From assembly GCF_013391415.1 (NCBI RefSeq), contig NZ_JACAXB010000026.1, forward strand, positions 62,001 through 126,000: a DNA stretch of 64,000 nucleotides, read 5' to 3'. This DNA is from Aquitalea sp. LB_tupeE (GTDB lineage: Bacteria; Pseudomonadota; Gammaproteobacteria; Burkholderiales; Chromobacteriaceae). Under the pieces are notes generated by a model. It did not search any database. It had not been told where the DNA came from and was given only the letters and a program-made list of their open reading frames with translations. Shown here in pieces: positions 17,997 through 26,762 of this stretch; position 1 is the stretch's first letter, and each line of letters begins with the position of its first letter. The position numbers and the translations under genes are program-made.

Positions 17997-18068
17997 ATGG
18001 AAGATATATTCAGCTATTTCGAAACTGACGAATCTTCGTTCGATCGTATCAACACGATTGCTTGGTGA
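17997..18068 (+). CDS. Putative 23-residue precursor peptide of a RiPP-like pathway
   Basis: A 23-codon frame begins with ATG nine bases after a strong AAGGAG ribosome binding site and ends with a TGA. The product begins MEDIFSYFETDE and ends RINTIAW: an acidic, aromatic-rich first part (F5, Y7, F8, F15) and a nearly uncharged hydrophobic end closing on Trp. It lies alone between an inverted repeat and a G/C hairpin, immediately upstream of a radical SAM gene, the usual place for a precursor such as PqqA (also about 23 residues). No similarity to a named precursor is recognised. Which residues form leader and core is unknown. It is too short for standard gene callers. An alternative reading is a translated leader peptide that controls the operon. 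Confidence 0.6.
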   Translation: MEDIFSYFETDESSFDRINTIAW

Positions 18069-18083
18069 TTGTTTAACCAGCAT

Positions 18084-18113
18084 GAGGGGAAGGGGCTTTA
18101 TGCCCCTTTTCTC
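18084..18113 (+). terminator. Hairpin between peptide gene and biosynthetic genes (attenuator candidate)
   Basis: A G-rich arm (18084-18096) pairs with GCCCCTTTTCTC (18102-18113) around a TTTAT loop, with one bulge and two G-T pairs. Lying 16 bases after the peptide stop and 17 bases before the next start codon, it would let the peptide mRNA accumulate above the enzyme mRNA by partial termination or 3'-end protection. Confidence 0.55.
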
Positions 18114-18129
18114 GCTTTGAGATATTGAT

Positions 18130-19398
18130 ATGAATCTATTAAACCAGCCCTCTCTGATCAAATTTGATCGTCAGTTTCCTATCTACAACTTCTTCTTTCC
18201 CGGACAAGGAAAAGAAATTTCTAAGGTATCTTTACAGGAAGTACTTGCTCTTGCACAGAATAAAATAAAATCTCGAGCGCTGTACTTTCACATTCCGTTT
18301 TGCGACACAATTTGCAATTTTTGTCCATTCACTAGAGGGAAATATTCTAGTAGAGATGCCATTGATCAATATTTTGAATCTTTGATCACCGAAATTAAAA
18401 TGAAGGCAGATTTGGTTGATCTTAAATATATTCCCATAGGGGCAATTTTCTTTGGTGGTGGTACACCTAGCCTATTGAGTCCAGAACAGATTGTTAAAAT
18501 TGGTGAGATTATCCGTTCTACATTTAATCTTTCCAATTTGCGCGAATTTTCCTTCGAAATAGAAGCAAAGAGTCTGACGCTAGATCGGGCACAAGCTATG
18601 CACGAAATTGGCGTAACGCATCCGAGATTTGGATTGCAAACATTTAGCCCGAAGTGGCGTGAAATGTTTAATTTAACTGCATCTCTTGAGCAGATTTACG
18701 ATGCGACTGAGTTGCTCAAGAAAATGTTTCCAGTACAGACGTTTGACATCCTCTACGGTATGAGCGGCCAGGATGAGGAAGAGTTAATTGCGGATTTGCA
18801 TGCGGCAGTGGCTATGGGGACAACAAATATCGATATTTATCCGATTGATAATATTATGACCCAAGTCGGATTACATACAAAGCTTAATGAGGCTAAGCTT
18901 GCTCCAACGTCGGCTATGCGTAAATTTAGTATGAATGTACTCATTGATCAATTTATGCGCCACTCCGGCTTTATGCCGCATAATGGACACGGATATGTGC
19001 GTACACCTCCAACTTCTGATGTTGTGAGTGATGTGTACTCTTTTGTTTATCATGAGCATGTCTATGGTTATCACAATTTTGATATTTTGGGGTTTGGTTC
19101 CAATGCTGTCAGTTCGACCATGGGTCATGTGATTACTAATACCCACGGGAAAAAGTTATATCGTGAGACTCTAGCTGAAAAACGCTTTCCCTGTGTAATT
19201 AGTCAGCATGATGTGTCACTTGACTATTCTCGTCCAGTTATTTTGCATTTGGCCTATCACGGCTTTTTAGATAAACGGCAAGTCTTGTGGGGTAAGGTGC
19301 ATCCAGAAGTTCTCCGAAAGCTTGAGCAATTAAAGCAGGAGGGTCTGGTTGTGGATAATGAGGAATCGATGTTTCTGACTAAGCTTGGCTGGTATTGA
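18130..19398 (+). CDS. HemW-like radical SAM enzyme of the AT-rich island
   Basis: The 422-residue protein has the radical SAM cluster motif C58-x3-C62-x2-C65 in HIPFCDTICNFCPF, and the GGGTPS SAM-binding motif at 109-114. The residue two after C65 is Phe, as in HemW, not the fourth Cys of HemN; the long C-terminal part resembles the HemN/HemW family too. Relatives outside heme metabolism include methyltransferases and cyclopropanases of natural products. No SPASM domain or separate RRE domain is evident. The neighbours (peptide, exporter, AdoMetDC-like protein, P450) argue for peptide or small-molecule modification rather than housekeeping porphyrin oxidation. Codon use is AT-rich, unlike the flanking nor and nir genes. 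Confidence 0.85.
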   Translation: MNLLNQPSLIKFDRQFPIYNFFFPGQGKEISKVSLQEVLALAQNKIKSRALYFHIPFCDTICNFCPFTRGKYSSRDAIDQYFESLITEIKMKADLVDLKYIPIGAIFFGGGTPSLLSPEQIVKIGEIIRSTFNLSNLREFSFEIEAKSLTLDRAQAMHEIGVTHPRFGLQTFSPKWREMFNLTASLEQIYDATELLKKMFPVQTFDILYGMSGQDEEELIADLHAAVAMGTTNIDIYPIDNIMTQVGLHTKLNEAKLAPTSAMRKFSMNVLIDQFMRHSGFMPHNGHGYVRTPPTSDVVSDVYSFVYHEHVYGYHNFDILGFGSNAVSSTMGHVITNTHGKKLYRETLAEKRFPCVISQHDVSLDYSRPVILHLAYHGFLDKRQVLWGKVHPEVLRKLEQLKQEGLVVDNEESMFLTKLGWY

Positions 19399-19410
19399 TA
19401 TGTCAATATT

Positions 19411-19533
19411 ATGTATTACTTGATGCCAAGAGAGGATCAGTTAGTGATGAATGGTATCGTAGTTGAAAAGTTGAAAGATACTGGACGCAGCTTCACTAAG
19501 CGAGAATTACTGTACCCAATCAACTTGTCCTAG
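19411..19533 (+). pseudogene. Short frame resembling the N-terminus of initiation factor IF-1
   Basis: Between the radical SAM and MFS genes is a 40-codon open frame. From its second possible start (19423) it reads MPREDQLVMNGIVVEKL, matching the start of IF-1 proteins (pattern M-x-K-E-D-x-I-x-M-x-G-x-V-x-E-x-L) at about ten of seventeen positions, counting conservative changes. The similarity stops there; the rest (KDTGRSFTKRELLYPINLS) does not continue the OB fold, and neither other frame restores it. It is either a truncated infA fragment carried with the island or a small gene that resembles infA by chance. A GAGGA site ten bases before an internal ATG (19447) could support translation of a 28-residue version. 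Confidence 0.35.
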
Positions 19534-19552
19534 TCAGTAATGTAGGTTCGCT

Positions 19553-20770
19553 ATGATAAAAATGCTGCTGCATGAAAAGCCATTTTCCATTTTGCTTGGT
19601 GGAAATTTTTTATCAAGAGTTGGCGATGGCGTGCATGATTTTATTTTTATAATCACAGTATTGAAGGTGACTGGTAGTAACCTTGTAATGGCTGGAATTA
19701 TTTATTTCTTCCGCTTTATTCCATATTTAGTCCTCGGGCCGCTTGGTGGTGCTTTGGCTGATAGGCTAAAACGCAAATCGCTCATGCTGAATGCGGATAT
19801 TGCTCGTATGTTCATTACTACTGCCTTTTGTAGTCTTCTCATTAGCGACCAAGCTGGTCTAATAGCACTGACGTTGGTTGGTATGCTGATGACCGCATTT
19901 CGAACCATATTCCAACCAGCTTTCCAAGCTGCAGTTCCATCATTGGTATCCGCTCAGAACTTACCGACAGCTAACGCTGCGACGCAGATCGTTGCTGAAG
20001 CAGGTGGATTAGTTGGTCCCGGATTTGGCGCGGCGGCACTAGCGATTGTTGGACACCCTGGCCTCGTTCTCTTGTTGGATGCTGCAACATACCTTATCTC
20101 AGCAATCTGTGTTTGGCTGATTAGTGTTCCTAGCGGTAATGTATCTGAAGTTGGGAAAGGGTTAACGCTAAAATTACTCTACAGTGAGTTTTGGCAGAAT
20201 ATTGTCTATGTGAGAAAAAAATCTCAGTTATATATCACTATTGTATATTCATCAATATGTATCCTTCTTGTAGGAGGGGCACTTCGTATTCTGATTCCTA
20301 TGATGCTGAAAAGCGAAGGTTATTCGGATAGTATGATTGGTTATGCGATGAGTCTTACTGCGGTTGGGGCTATTGTTGGTGCCGTTGGATTCTCAAAGAT
20401 AGCCAATGACTTCAGTACCCGCAGTTTGATGCTGTACTGGTGCCTATACGGTATTATGTTATCCATATTGCCAGTTTGCATGTCTAATATGATAACCATT
20501 CTCGTGGGGTGTTGCTTGCTTGGTGGAGTCGGCTCGTTTGTCGATGTGATTTTGCCGACAAATATTTACCATTTATCCAATGAAGCCAATCTGGGGAAGA
20601 ATTTCAGCCTTTTTTCTACGCTTGCCAATACTGGTGAAGCGTTGTCAGGTAGTTTCGCTGGCTTGCTCGTTTTATTCTTCTCCGTTTCGATTGGCGTAAC
20701 TGTGATAGGTTTATTGATTGCGTCAACTGCATATATTGGTAGGCTAAGTTCGGTGAGGGCACATGAATAG
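19553..20770 (+). CDS. MFS transporter of the AT-rich island
   Basis: The 405-residue protein has about twelve membrane segments and the MFS signature GPLGGALADRLKRKS between helices 2 and 3 (residue about 63). The overall style (an N-terminal LLGGNFLSRVGDGVHDFIFIITVLKVTGS segment, a DIARMF helix, and AANAATQIVAEAGGLVGPGFGA) is that of MFS exporters such as MefA/EntS-type efflux proteins. It starts 155 bases after the radical SAM gene and overlaps the next gene by eight bases. Export of the island's product, or self-protection, is the likely role by context. Confidence 0.85.
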   Translation: MIKMLLHEKPFSILLGGNFLSRVGDGVHDFIFIITVLKVTGSNLVMAGIIYFFRFIPYLVLGPLGGALADRLKRKSLMLNADIARMFITTAFCSLLISDQAGLIALTLVGMLMTAFRTIFQPAFQAAVPSLVSAQNLPTANAATQIVAEAGGLVGPGFGAAALAIVGHPGLVLLLDAATYLISAICVWLISVPSGNVSEVGKGLTLKLLYSEFWQNIVYVRKKSQLYITIVYSSICILLVGGALRILIPMMLKSEGYSDSMIGYAMSLTAVGAIVGAVGFSKIANDFSTRSLMLYWCLYGIMLSILPVCMSNMITILVGCCLLGGVGSFVDVILPTNIYHLSNEANLGKNFSLFSTLANTGEALSGSFAGLLVLFFSVSIGVTVIGLLIASTAYIGRLSSVRAHE

Positions 20771-21146
20771 TCCAGCTTTTATTGCGTATGGTCGGCACGT
20801 GTTTGTGGATATTTGGGGTGTTGCTCCTGAAATACTTAATAATGTAGTGCGACTTGAAGAGTCTCTGATAACGGCCACAGTCGCAGAAGGTGTGACGGTT
20901 CTTGGAACAATGAGAAAAGTTTTTGAGCCAACGGGTGTGACAATTCTTTTGCTACTCGCTGAATCACATGTTTCGCTACACACCTATCCAGATCAGGGTA
21001 AAGCGTTCTTCGATGCTTTTACGTGCGGAACAAACTACAATCCCGAAAATATTTTTTACTCTTTCGCGTCGGACTCTATGCCTGGGCATTACAAAATCAA
21101 ACATATTGAGCGAGGAGTAGAGGGTTCAAATAATGAATATTATTGA
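20763..21146 (+). CDS. S-adenosylmethionine decarboxylase-like (SpeH/SpeD class) proenzyme
   Basis: The 127-residue protein has the full active-site set of short prokaryotic AdoMetDCs. Self-cleavage would occur at E67-S68 (LLAESHVSLHTYPDQG) to form the pyruvoyl cofactor; H73 and C88 (in DAFTCG) sit at +5 and +20 from the serine, exactly as in characterised enzymes. The usual reaction is decarboxylation of SAM to supply aminopropyl groups, but some family members have become amino-acid decarboxylases. No aminopropyltransferase lies nearby, and polyamine housekeeping would not explain its coupling to a P450: it overlaps the MFS gene by eight bases and the P450 gene by 14 bases. A dedicated biosynthetic role is inferred. 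Confidence 0.85.
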   Translation: MNSPAFIAYGRHVFVDIWGVAPEILNNVVRLEESLITATVAEGVTVLGTMRKVFEPTGVTILLLLAESHVSLHTYPDQGKAFFDAFTCGTNYNPENIFYSFASDSMPGHYKIKHIERGVEGSNNEYY

Positions 21147-22302
21147 TATACATCAACCATCGATCATTGCTGCATTAAAGCTAGGATTAGTTCAGCCACA
21201 GAAATATTATGAAGCATTGCGAGAATTCGGAGGTGTGGCATCAGTATTTTATGATCATTATATTGATGGTCATGTTGTCGTTGGGTATCACGTTTGTCAA
21301 GATATATATCGACGAACTTTTGATTTTGGTCGTGGCCGTTTTTCATTGCCACAAGAGCTTGTCCTAGTGAGTAAGAAAGCTGAATCTGGATACAATCTTA
21401 TGCGGGAAATGTCGATTTTCCATGATGCAACTGGGACTTACAAATTGCGACGGCAGCGACTTCTCGGAATAGTCGGCCACGCCCAGCACACCTATTTTGA
21501 AAACCTGATACAGGCGATTGCTTCTGAATTCATCACAAGTATCCCTTCTGATTCACCGGTTGATATTTTTGCCACATCACTACGTCCATATACCGTGCAA
21601 TGTGCCAACATGGCTGTTCTCGGAATCGATATAGTACCTGATGAGGTGACTGCAGATGCTCTAGCCGTGGCGTTTTTCTTTGATGGGAAGCGACCTCAAA
21701 GGCACCATGTAATTGCTGCATTGGAGGCCGTGGATCGACTAGGTGATTGGATTGCCACTCAGAAGAATATTTCACGTGATCAAGATCTCGAAGTTTTAGC
21801 TGATCTAGTACTCCTCTATGTTGCAGCGCACGAAAGTCTTGCATACTTACTCTATACATGTCTTGTACAGTTAAGCAGTAAAGATAGTGTTTCATATCCC
21901 TGTACCTTAGAGAGACTGAGCTTGCTCATTACAGAGGCAGTTCGCTTCGATTCACCAATCCAGATGAGTGGCCGTATAGCAAACAATGACGTAACCTTAG
22001 GGAATTATGTGATCCGTAAGGGTGAGAAAGTGTATTTACATCTGGGTGCTGCAAATCATGATGAGCGTGTATATGATAATCCATACCAGTTCATCGAAGG
22101 ACGCGAGCAGGTTCACCTCGGCTTTGGTTGGGGGCCCACAAGATGTGTCGGATCAGCGTATGCGAGTGCATGTGCATTAGAATATCTAACAGCGATTGTT
22201 TCAAGGTTTACAGGTCGGACTTTTTTCTTAGAAGGATGTAAGTTCGACCATGGGCTTTCCGCCCGAGGATTGAATTCTGCGATATTTAGTTTTGGTGAGT
22301 AG
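21133..22302 (+). CDS. Cytochrome P450 of the AT-rich island
   Basis: The 389-residue soluble P450 has the heme-thiolate loop FGWGPTRCVG with the cysteine ligand at position 338, the K-helix ExxR (E268, R271 in EAVRFDSP), and an I-helix with AAHES in place of the usual AGxDT. The His before the ligand cysteine of many bacterial P450s (FGxGxHxC) is Arg here. Length suits a bacterial class I enzyme that needs separate ferredoxin partners, which are not in the island. In peptide pathways P450s often form aryl crosslinks; the aromatic residues of the 23-residue peptide would be possible sites. It is the last gene of the translationally coupled set. Confidence 0.9.
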   Translation: MNIIDIHQPSIIAALKLGLVQPQKYYEALREFGGVASVFYDHYIDGHVVVGYHVCQDIYRRTFDFGRGRFSLPQELVLVSKKAESGYNLMREMSIFHDATGTYKLRRQRLLGIVGHAQHTYFENLIQAIASEFITSIPSDSPVDIFATSLRPYTVQCANMAVLGIDIVPDEVTADALAVAFFFDGKRPQRHHVIAALEAVDRLGDWIATQKNISRDQDLEVLADLVLLYVAAHESLAYLLYTCLVQLSSKDSVSYPCTLERLSLLITEAVRFDSPIQMSGRIANNDVTLGNYVIRKGEKVYLHLGAANHDERVYDNPYQFIEGREQVHLGFGWGPTRCVGSAYASACALEYLTAIVSRFTGRTFFLEGCKFDHGLSARGLNSAIFSFGE

Positions 22303-22429
22303 TTGCTGCAGTCTCCTATAATAAATTACGTCATATTTAATCTGTAACAGGAGGTGTTTGTGGTGCAGGTGTCGGGTTGATTTATAGCTTGGGGCGCTGA
22401 TTGCATCCTGTAGCTAACAACGAGGTGGA
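22303..22429. other. AT-rich gap after the P450 gene
   Basis: No gene or clear terminator hairpin is seen. The stretch contains an AGGAGG sequence (about 22350) followed only by very short frames. Confidence 0.4.
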
Positions 22430-22865
22430 ATGCTTTGTGTATTTCGCCTTTTATTCTGTAAGGTTTCTATGAGTAAACTATCTTGCATGATTGGCGTGTG
22501 TATTTCAATATTGCTTGCGGCTGGAGGAGGGGGCTGTACAAGGTTTTATCAGTCGTGATTTTTGGGGAGGTATGGGTGGTGCTGTGGTGATTATTTTGTT
22601 CGTGTGGATTGCCAGATATTACTGGAATATACTGGTGCATGAATATGATGGAAGGCGATCATTAATTAATTACCTTGTAGTTAATATGCCGGGGTTACAG
22701 CACACAGACTTTGTCGCACAAATCAGGACTTATGTTCGGTCAGTAGTATGGCGGCACACGCAAGTTTCTCCCTCTCAGATCCCCACTGAAAAGCCTGCAT
22801 TCAGTCCTTCATTTCACGAAGACAACTACTCTTGGTCGGGCTTGATTGGGCTGTGTCCGAATTAG
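22430..22865 (+). pseudogene. Possible frameshifted small membrane-protein gene
   Basis: A 42-codon frame (22430-22558; an internal ATG gives MSKLSCMIGVCISILLAAGGG) looks like a signal peptide or membrane anchor but stops soon after a GGAGGAGGGGGC run. An overlapping frame with no good start (open from 22491, first ATG at 22572) continues with VQGFISRDFWGG, then a second membrane helix GGAVVIILFVWIARYYW, and a polar tail to 22865. A one-base slip at the G-run would join the two into one protein of about 140 residues with two membrane segments. I recognise no family. It may be a decayed cargo gene, a sequencing error, or two unrelated frames. Confidence 0.3.
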
Positions 22866-24879
<2,014 letters not shown>

Positions 24880-24958
24880 TTTGAGATAAGTCGTCGCCGT
24901 CATTTCACTGTTGAAATCCGGTAGACCGTACGAGGTCTGCTGGAACAAGGAGAGCAGC

Positions 24959-25267
24959 ATGAAACATGTACTGATTGCGCTGGCCCTGTGTGGGACTGTT
25001 TCTGCCTCGCTGGCCCAGGCGGCCAGCGGGCCGGAACTGGCCAAACAATACAACTGCCTGGCCTGCCACAGCGTGGATGCCAAGCTGGTTGGCCCGTCCT
25101 ACAAGCAGGTGGCTGCCAAATACAAGGGGCAGGATGTCACCGCCAAGCTGATGCAGAAGGTGAAGGCGGGTGGTTCCGGCAGCTTTGGTGCCATTCCGAT
25201 GTCGCCGAATCCGCAAGTGCCGGATGCCGACCTCAAGCAGCTGGTGACATGGATTCTGGCCCAGTAA
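24959..25267 (+). CDS. nirM: Cytochrome c-551-like electron donor to NirS
   Basis: The 102-residue protein has a signal peptide (MKHVLIALALCGTVSASLAQA), the heme motif CLACHSVDAKLVGPSY, and an axial Met in AIPMSPNPQVPDADL. This is the class I cytochrome c551/c552 layout that donates electrons to cytochrome cd1 in nir clusters. An AAGGAGAG ribosome binding site precedes the ATG. The 3' end overlaps the start of nirC by 19 bases. Confidence 0.92.
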   Translation: MKHVLIALALCGTVSASLAQAASGPELAKQYNCLACHSVDAKLVGPSYKQVAAKYKGQDVTAKLMQKVKAGGSGSFGAIPMSPNPQVPDADLKQLVTWILAQ

Positions 25268-25593
25268 GACGCAGGCTGTGGCTGGCGGGATTATCGGCAC
25301 TGCTGGCAGCCAGCCTGTGCCAGCAGGCTGCCGCAGCCCCAGCCGAAGCGCGCGCCGCAGTCTTGCTGCAACTGCTACATAAGGACTGCGGTGCCTGCCA
25401 CGGGCTTAGCCTGAAAGGCGGGCTGGGCAGCCCGCTCACCCCCCAGGCGCTGGCCGGCAAACCGGCTGACAGCCTGGTGGCCACCATTCTGAATGGCCGC
25501 CCCGGCACCCCCATGCCGCCGTGGCGGCCTTTCCTTTCCGAAGAAGAAGCACAATGGCTGGTTCAACTCTTGCAACAGGGCGGCGCACGCTAG
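25249..25593 (+). CDS. nirC: Cytochrome c55x (NirC)
   Basis: The 114-residue monoheme cytochrome has an N-terminal signal (RRRLWLAGLSALLAASLCQQAAA), then KDCGACHGLSLKGGLGSPLTP, and a C-terminal MPPWRPFLSEEEAQWLVQLL, which is typical of NirC. In other denitrifiers NirC donates electrons during heme d1 maturation or to NirS. Its start lies within the nirM end and its own 3' end overlaps nirF by 40 bases, so all three are closely packed. The ATG at 25249 is the only start that includes a full signal peptide. Confidence 0.87.
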   Translation: MDSGPVRRRLWLAGLSALLAASLCQQAAAAPAEARAAVLLQLLHKDCGACHGLSLKGGLGSPLTPQALAGKPADSLVATILNGRPGTPMPPWRPFLSEEEAQWLVQLLQQGGAR

Positions 25594-26762
25594 CCGGTCT
25601 GCTGGCTCCCTTGCTATGTCTGGCGCTGGCTGGCTGTGCCAGTACGCCACCCTTGCGTGGCACGGGCAATCTGGGCGTGGTGATCGAACGCGCCAGCGGC
25701 AGCGTGCAGATTATCGACAACAGCCATGAGCAGGCGCTGGCGCGGGTGCAGGGCCTGGGCGATCTGTCGCATGCCTCGGTGGTGTTTTCCCCGGATGCCC
25801 GCTATGCCTATGTGTTTGGCCGCGATGGTGCCATCAGCAAGGTGGACTTGCTCACCGCCCGGCTGGTGAAACGGGTGGAGCAAGCCAGCAACAGCATAGG
25901 CGGTGCCATTTCCAGCGATGGCCGGGTGATTGCCGCGCAAAACTACAGCCCCGGCGGGGTGAAACTTTTTGATGCCGACAGCCTGACCTTGCTGGCCAGC
26001 GTTCCGGCCGCTGCCGGGCCCAATGGCCAGCCCTCGCGCGTAGTGGGCCTTGCCGACCTGCCCGGCAAGCGTTTTGCCTATGCGCTGTTCGATGCCGATG
26101 AAATCGACGTGCTGGACGCCAGCACGCCTGCCGCGCCGAAAATCCAGCGCTTCCAGCATATCGGCAAGCAGCCTTATGACGGACTAGCCAGCAGCGATGG
26201 CCGCTATTTCATTGCCGGGCTGTATGGCGAAGACGGCCTGGCCTTGCTGGATAGCTGGCATGCCGACGCCGGTGTACGGCGCATTCTGGCTGGCTATGGC
26301 CGTGGCCGGCAAACCCTGCCGGTATACAAGATGCCGCATTTGCGCGGCTGGTCGATTGCCGGGGATTACGCCTTCCTGCCCGCCATCGGTCAGCATGAGG
26401 TGCTGGTGGCCGACAATCGCAGCTGGGCACAGGTAGCCAGCGTGCCGGTGCTGGGCCAGCCGGTATTCGTGATGGCCGAGCCGGGCGGGCGACGGGTGTG
26501 GGTCAACTTTGCCTTTCCTGATAACGACAAGGTGCAGGTGATTGATGTGCCGACCCGCTTGGTCATCAAAACCCTGCAACCGGGCCGTGCCATCCTGCAC
26601 ATGGAATTCACCCCCCGTGGCGATGCGGTGTGGCTGTCCAGCCGCGACGACAACAAGCTGGTGGTGATCGACACCGCCACGCTCACCGTGCGCCGCACAC
26701 TGCCGTCGCTGGAGCCATCCGGTATTTTCTTCAGCAGCCGTGCCAGCAGGATGGGGATGTGA
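25554..26762 (+). CDS. nirF: NirF, heme d1 biosynthesis protein (lipoprotein)
   Basis: The 402-residue NirS-like beta-propeller has a lipoprotein signal ending LALAGC (Cys near residue 27), so it is probably tethered to a membrane on the periplasmic side. Repeats such as GDLSHASVVFSPDARYAYVFGRDGAISKVD and FTPRGDAVWLSSRDDNKLVVID are propeller blades. It lacks the N-terminal cytochrome c domain of NirS and NirN. NirF is essential for heme d1 synthesis and acts late, before NirN. Its stop codon overlaps the nirDL start (ATGTGATG). Confidence 0.92.
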   Translation: MAGSTLATGRRTLAGLLAPLLCLALAGCASTPPLRGTGNLGVVIERASGSVQIIDNSHEQALARVQGLGDLSHASVVFSPDARYAYVFGRDGAISKVDLLTARLVKRVEQASNSIGGAISSDGRVIAAQNYSPGGVKLFDADSLTLLASVPAAAGPNGQPSRVVGLADLPGKRFAYALFDADEIDVLDASTPAAPKIQRFQHIGKQPYDGLASSDGRYFIAGLYGEDGLALLDSWHADAGVRRILAGYGRGRQTLPVYKMPHLRGWSIAGDYAFLPAIGQHEVLVADNRSWAQVASVPVLGQPVFVMAEPGGRRVWVNFAFPDNDKVQVIDVPTRLVIKTLQPGRAILHMEFTPRGDAVWLSSRDDNKLVVIDTATLTVRRTLPSLEPSGIFFSSRASRMGM

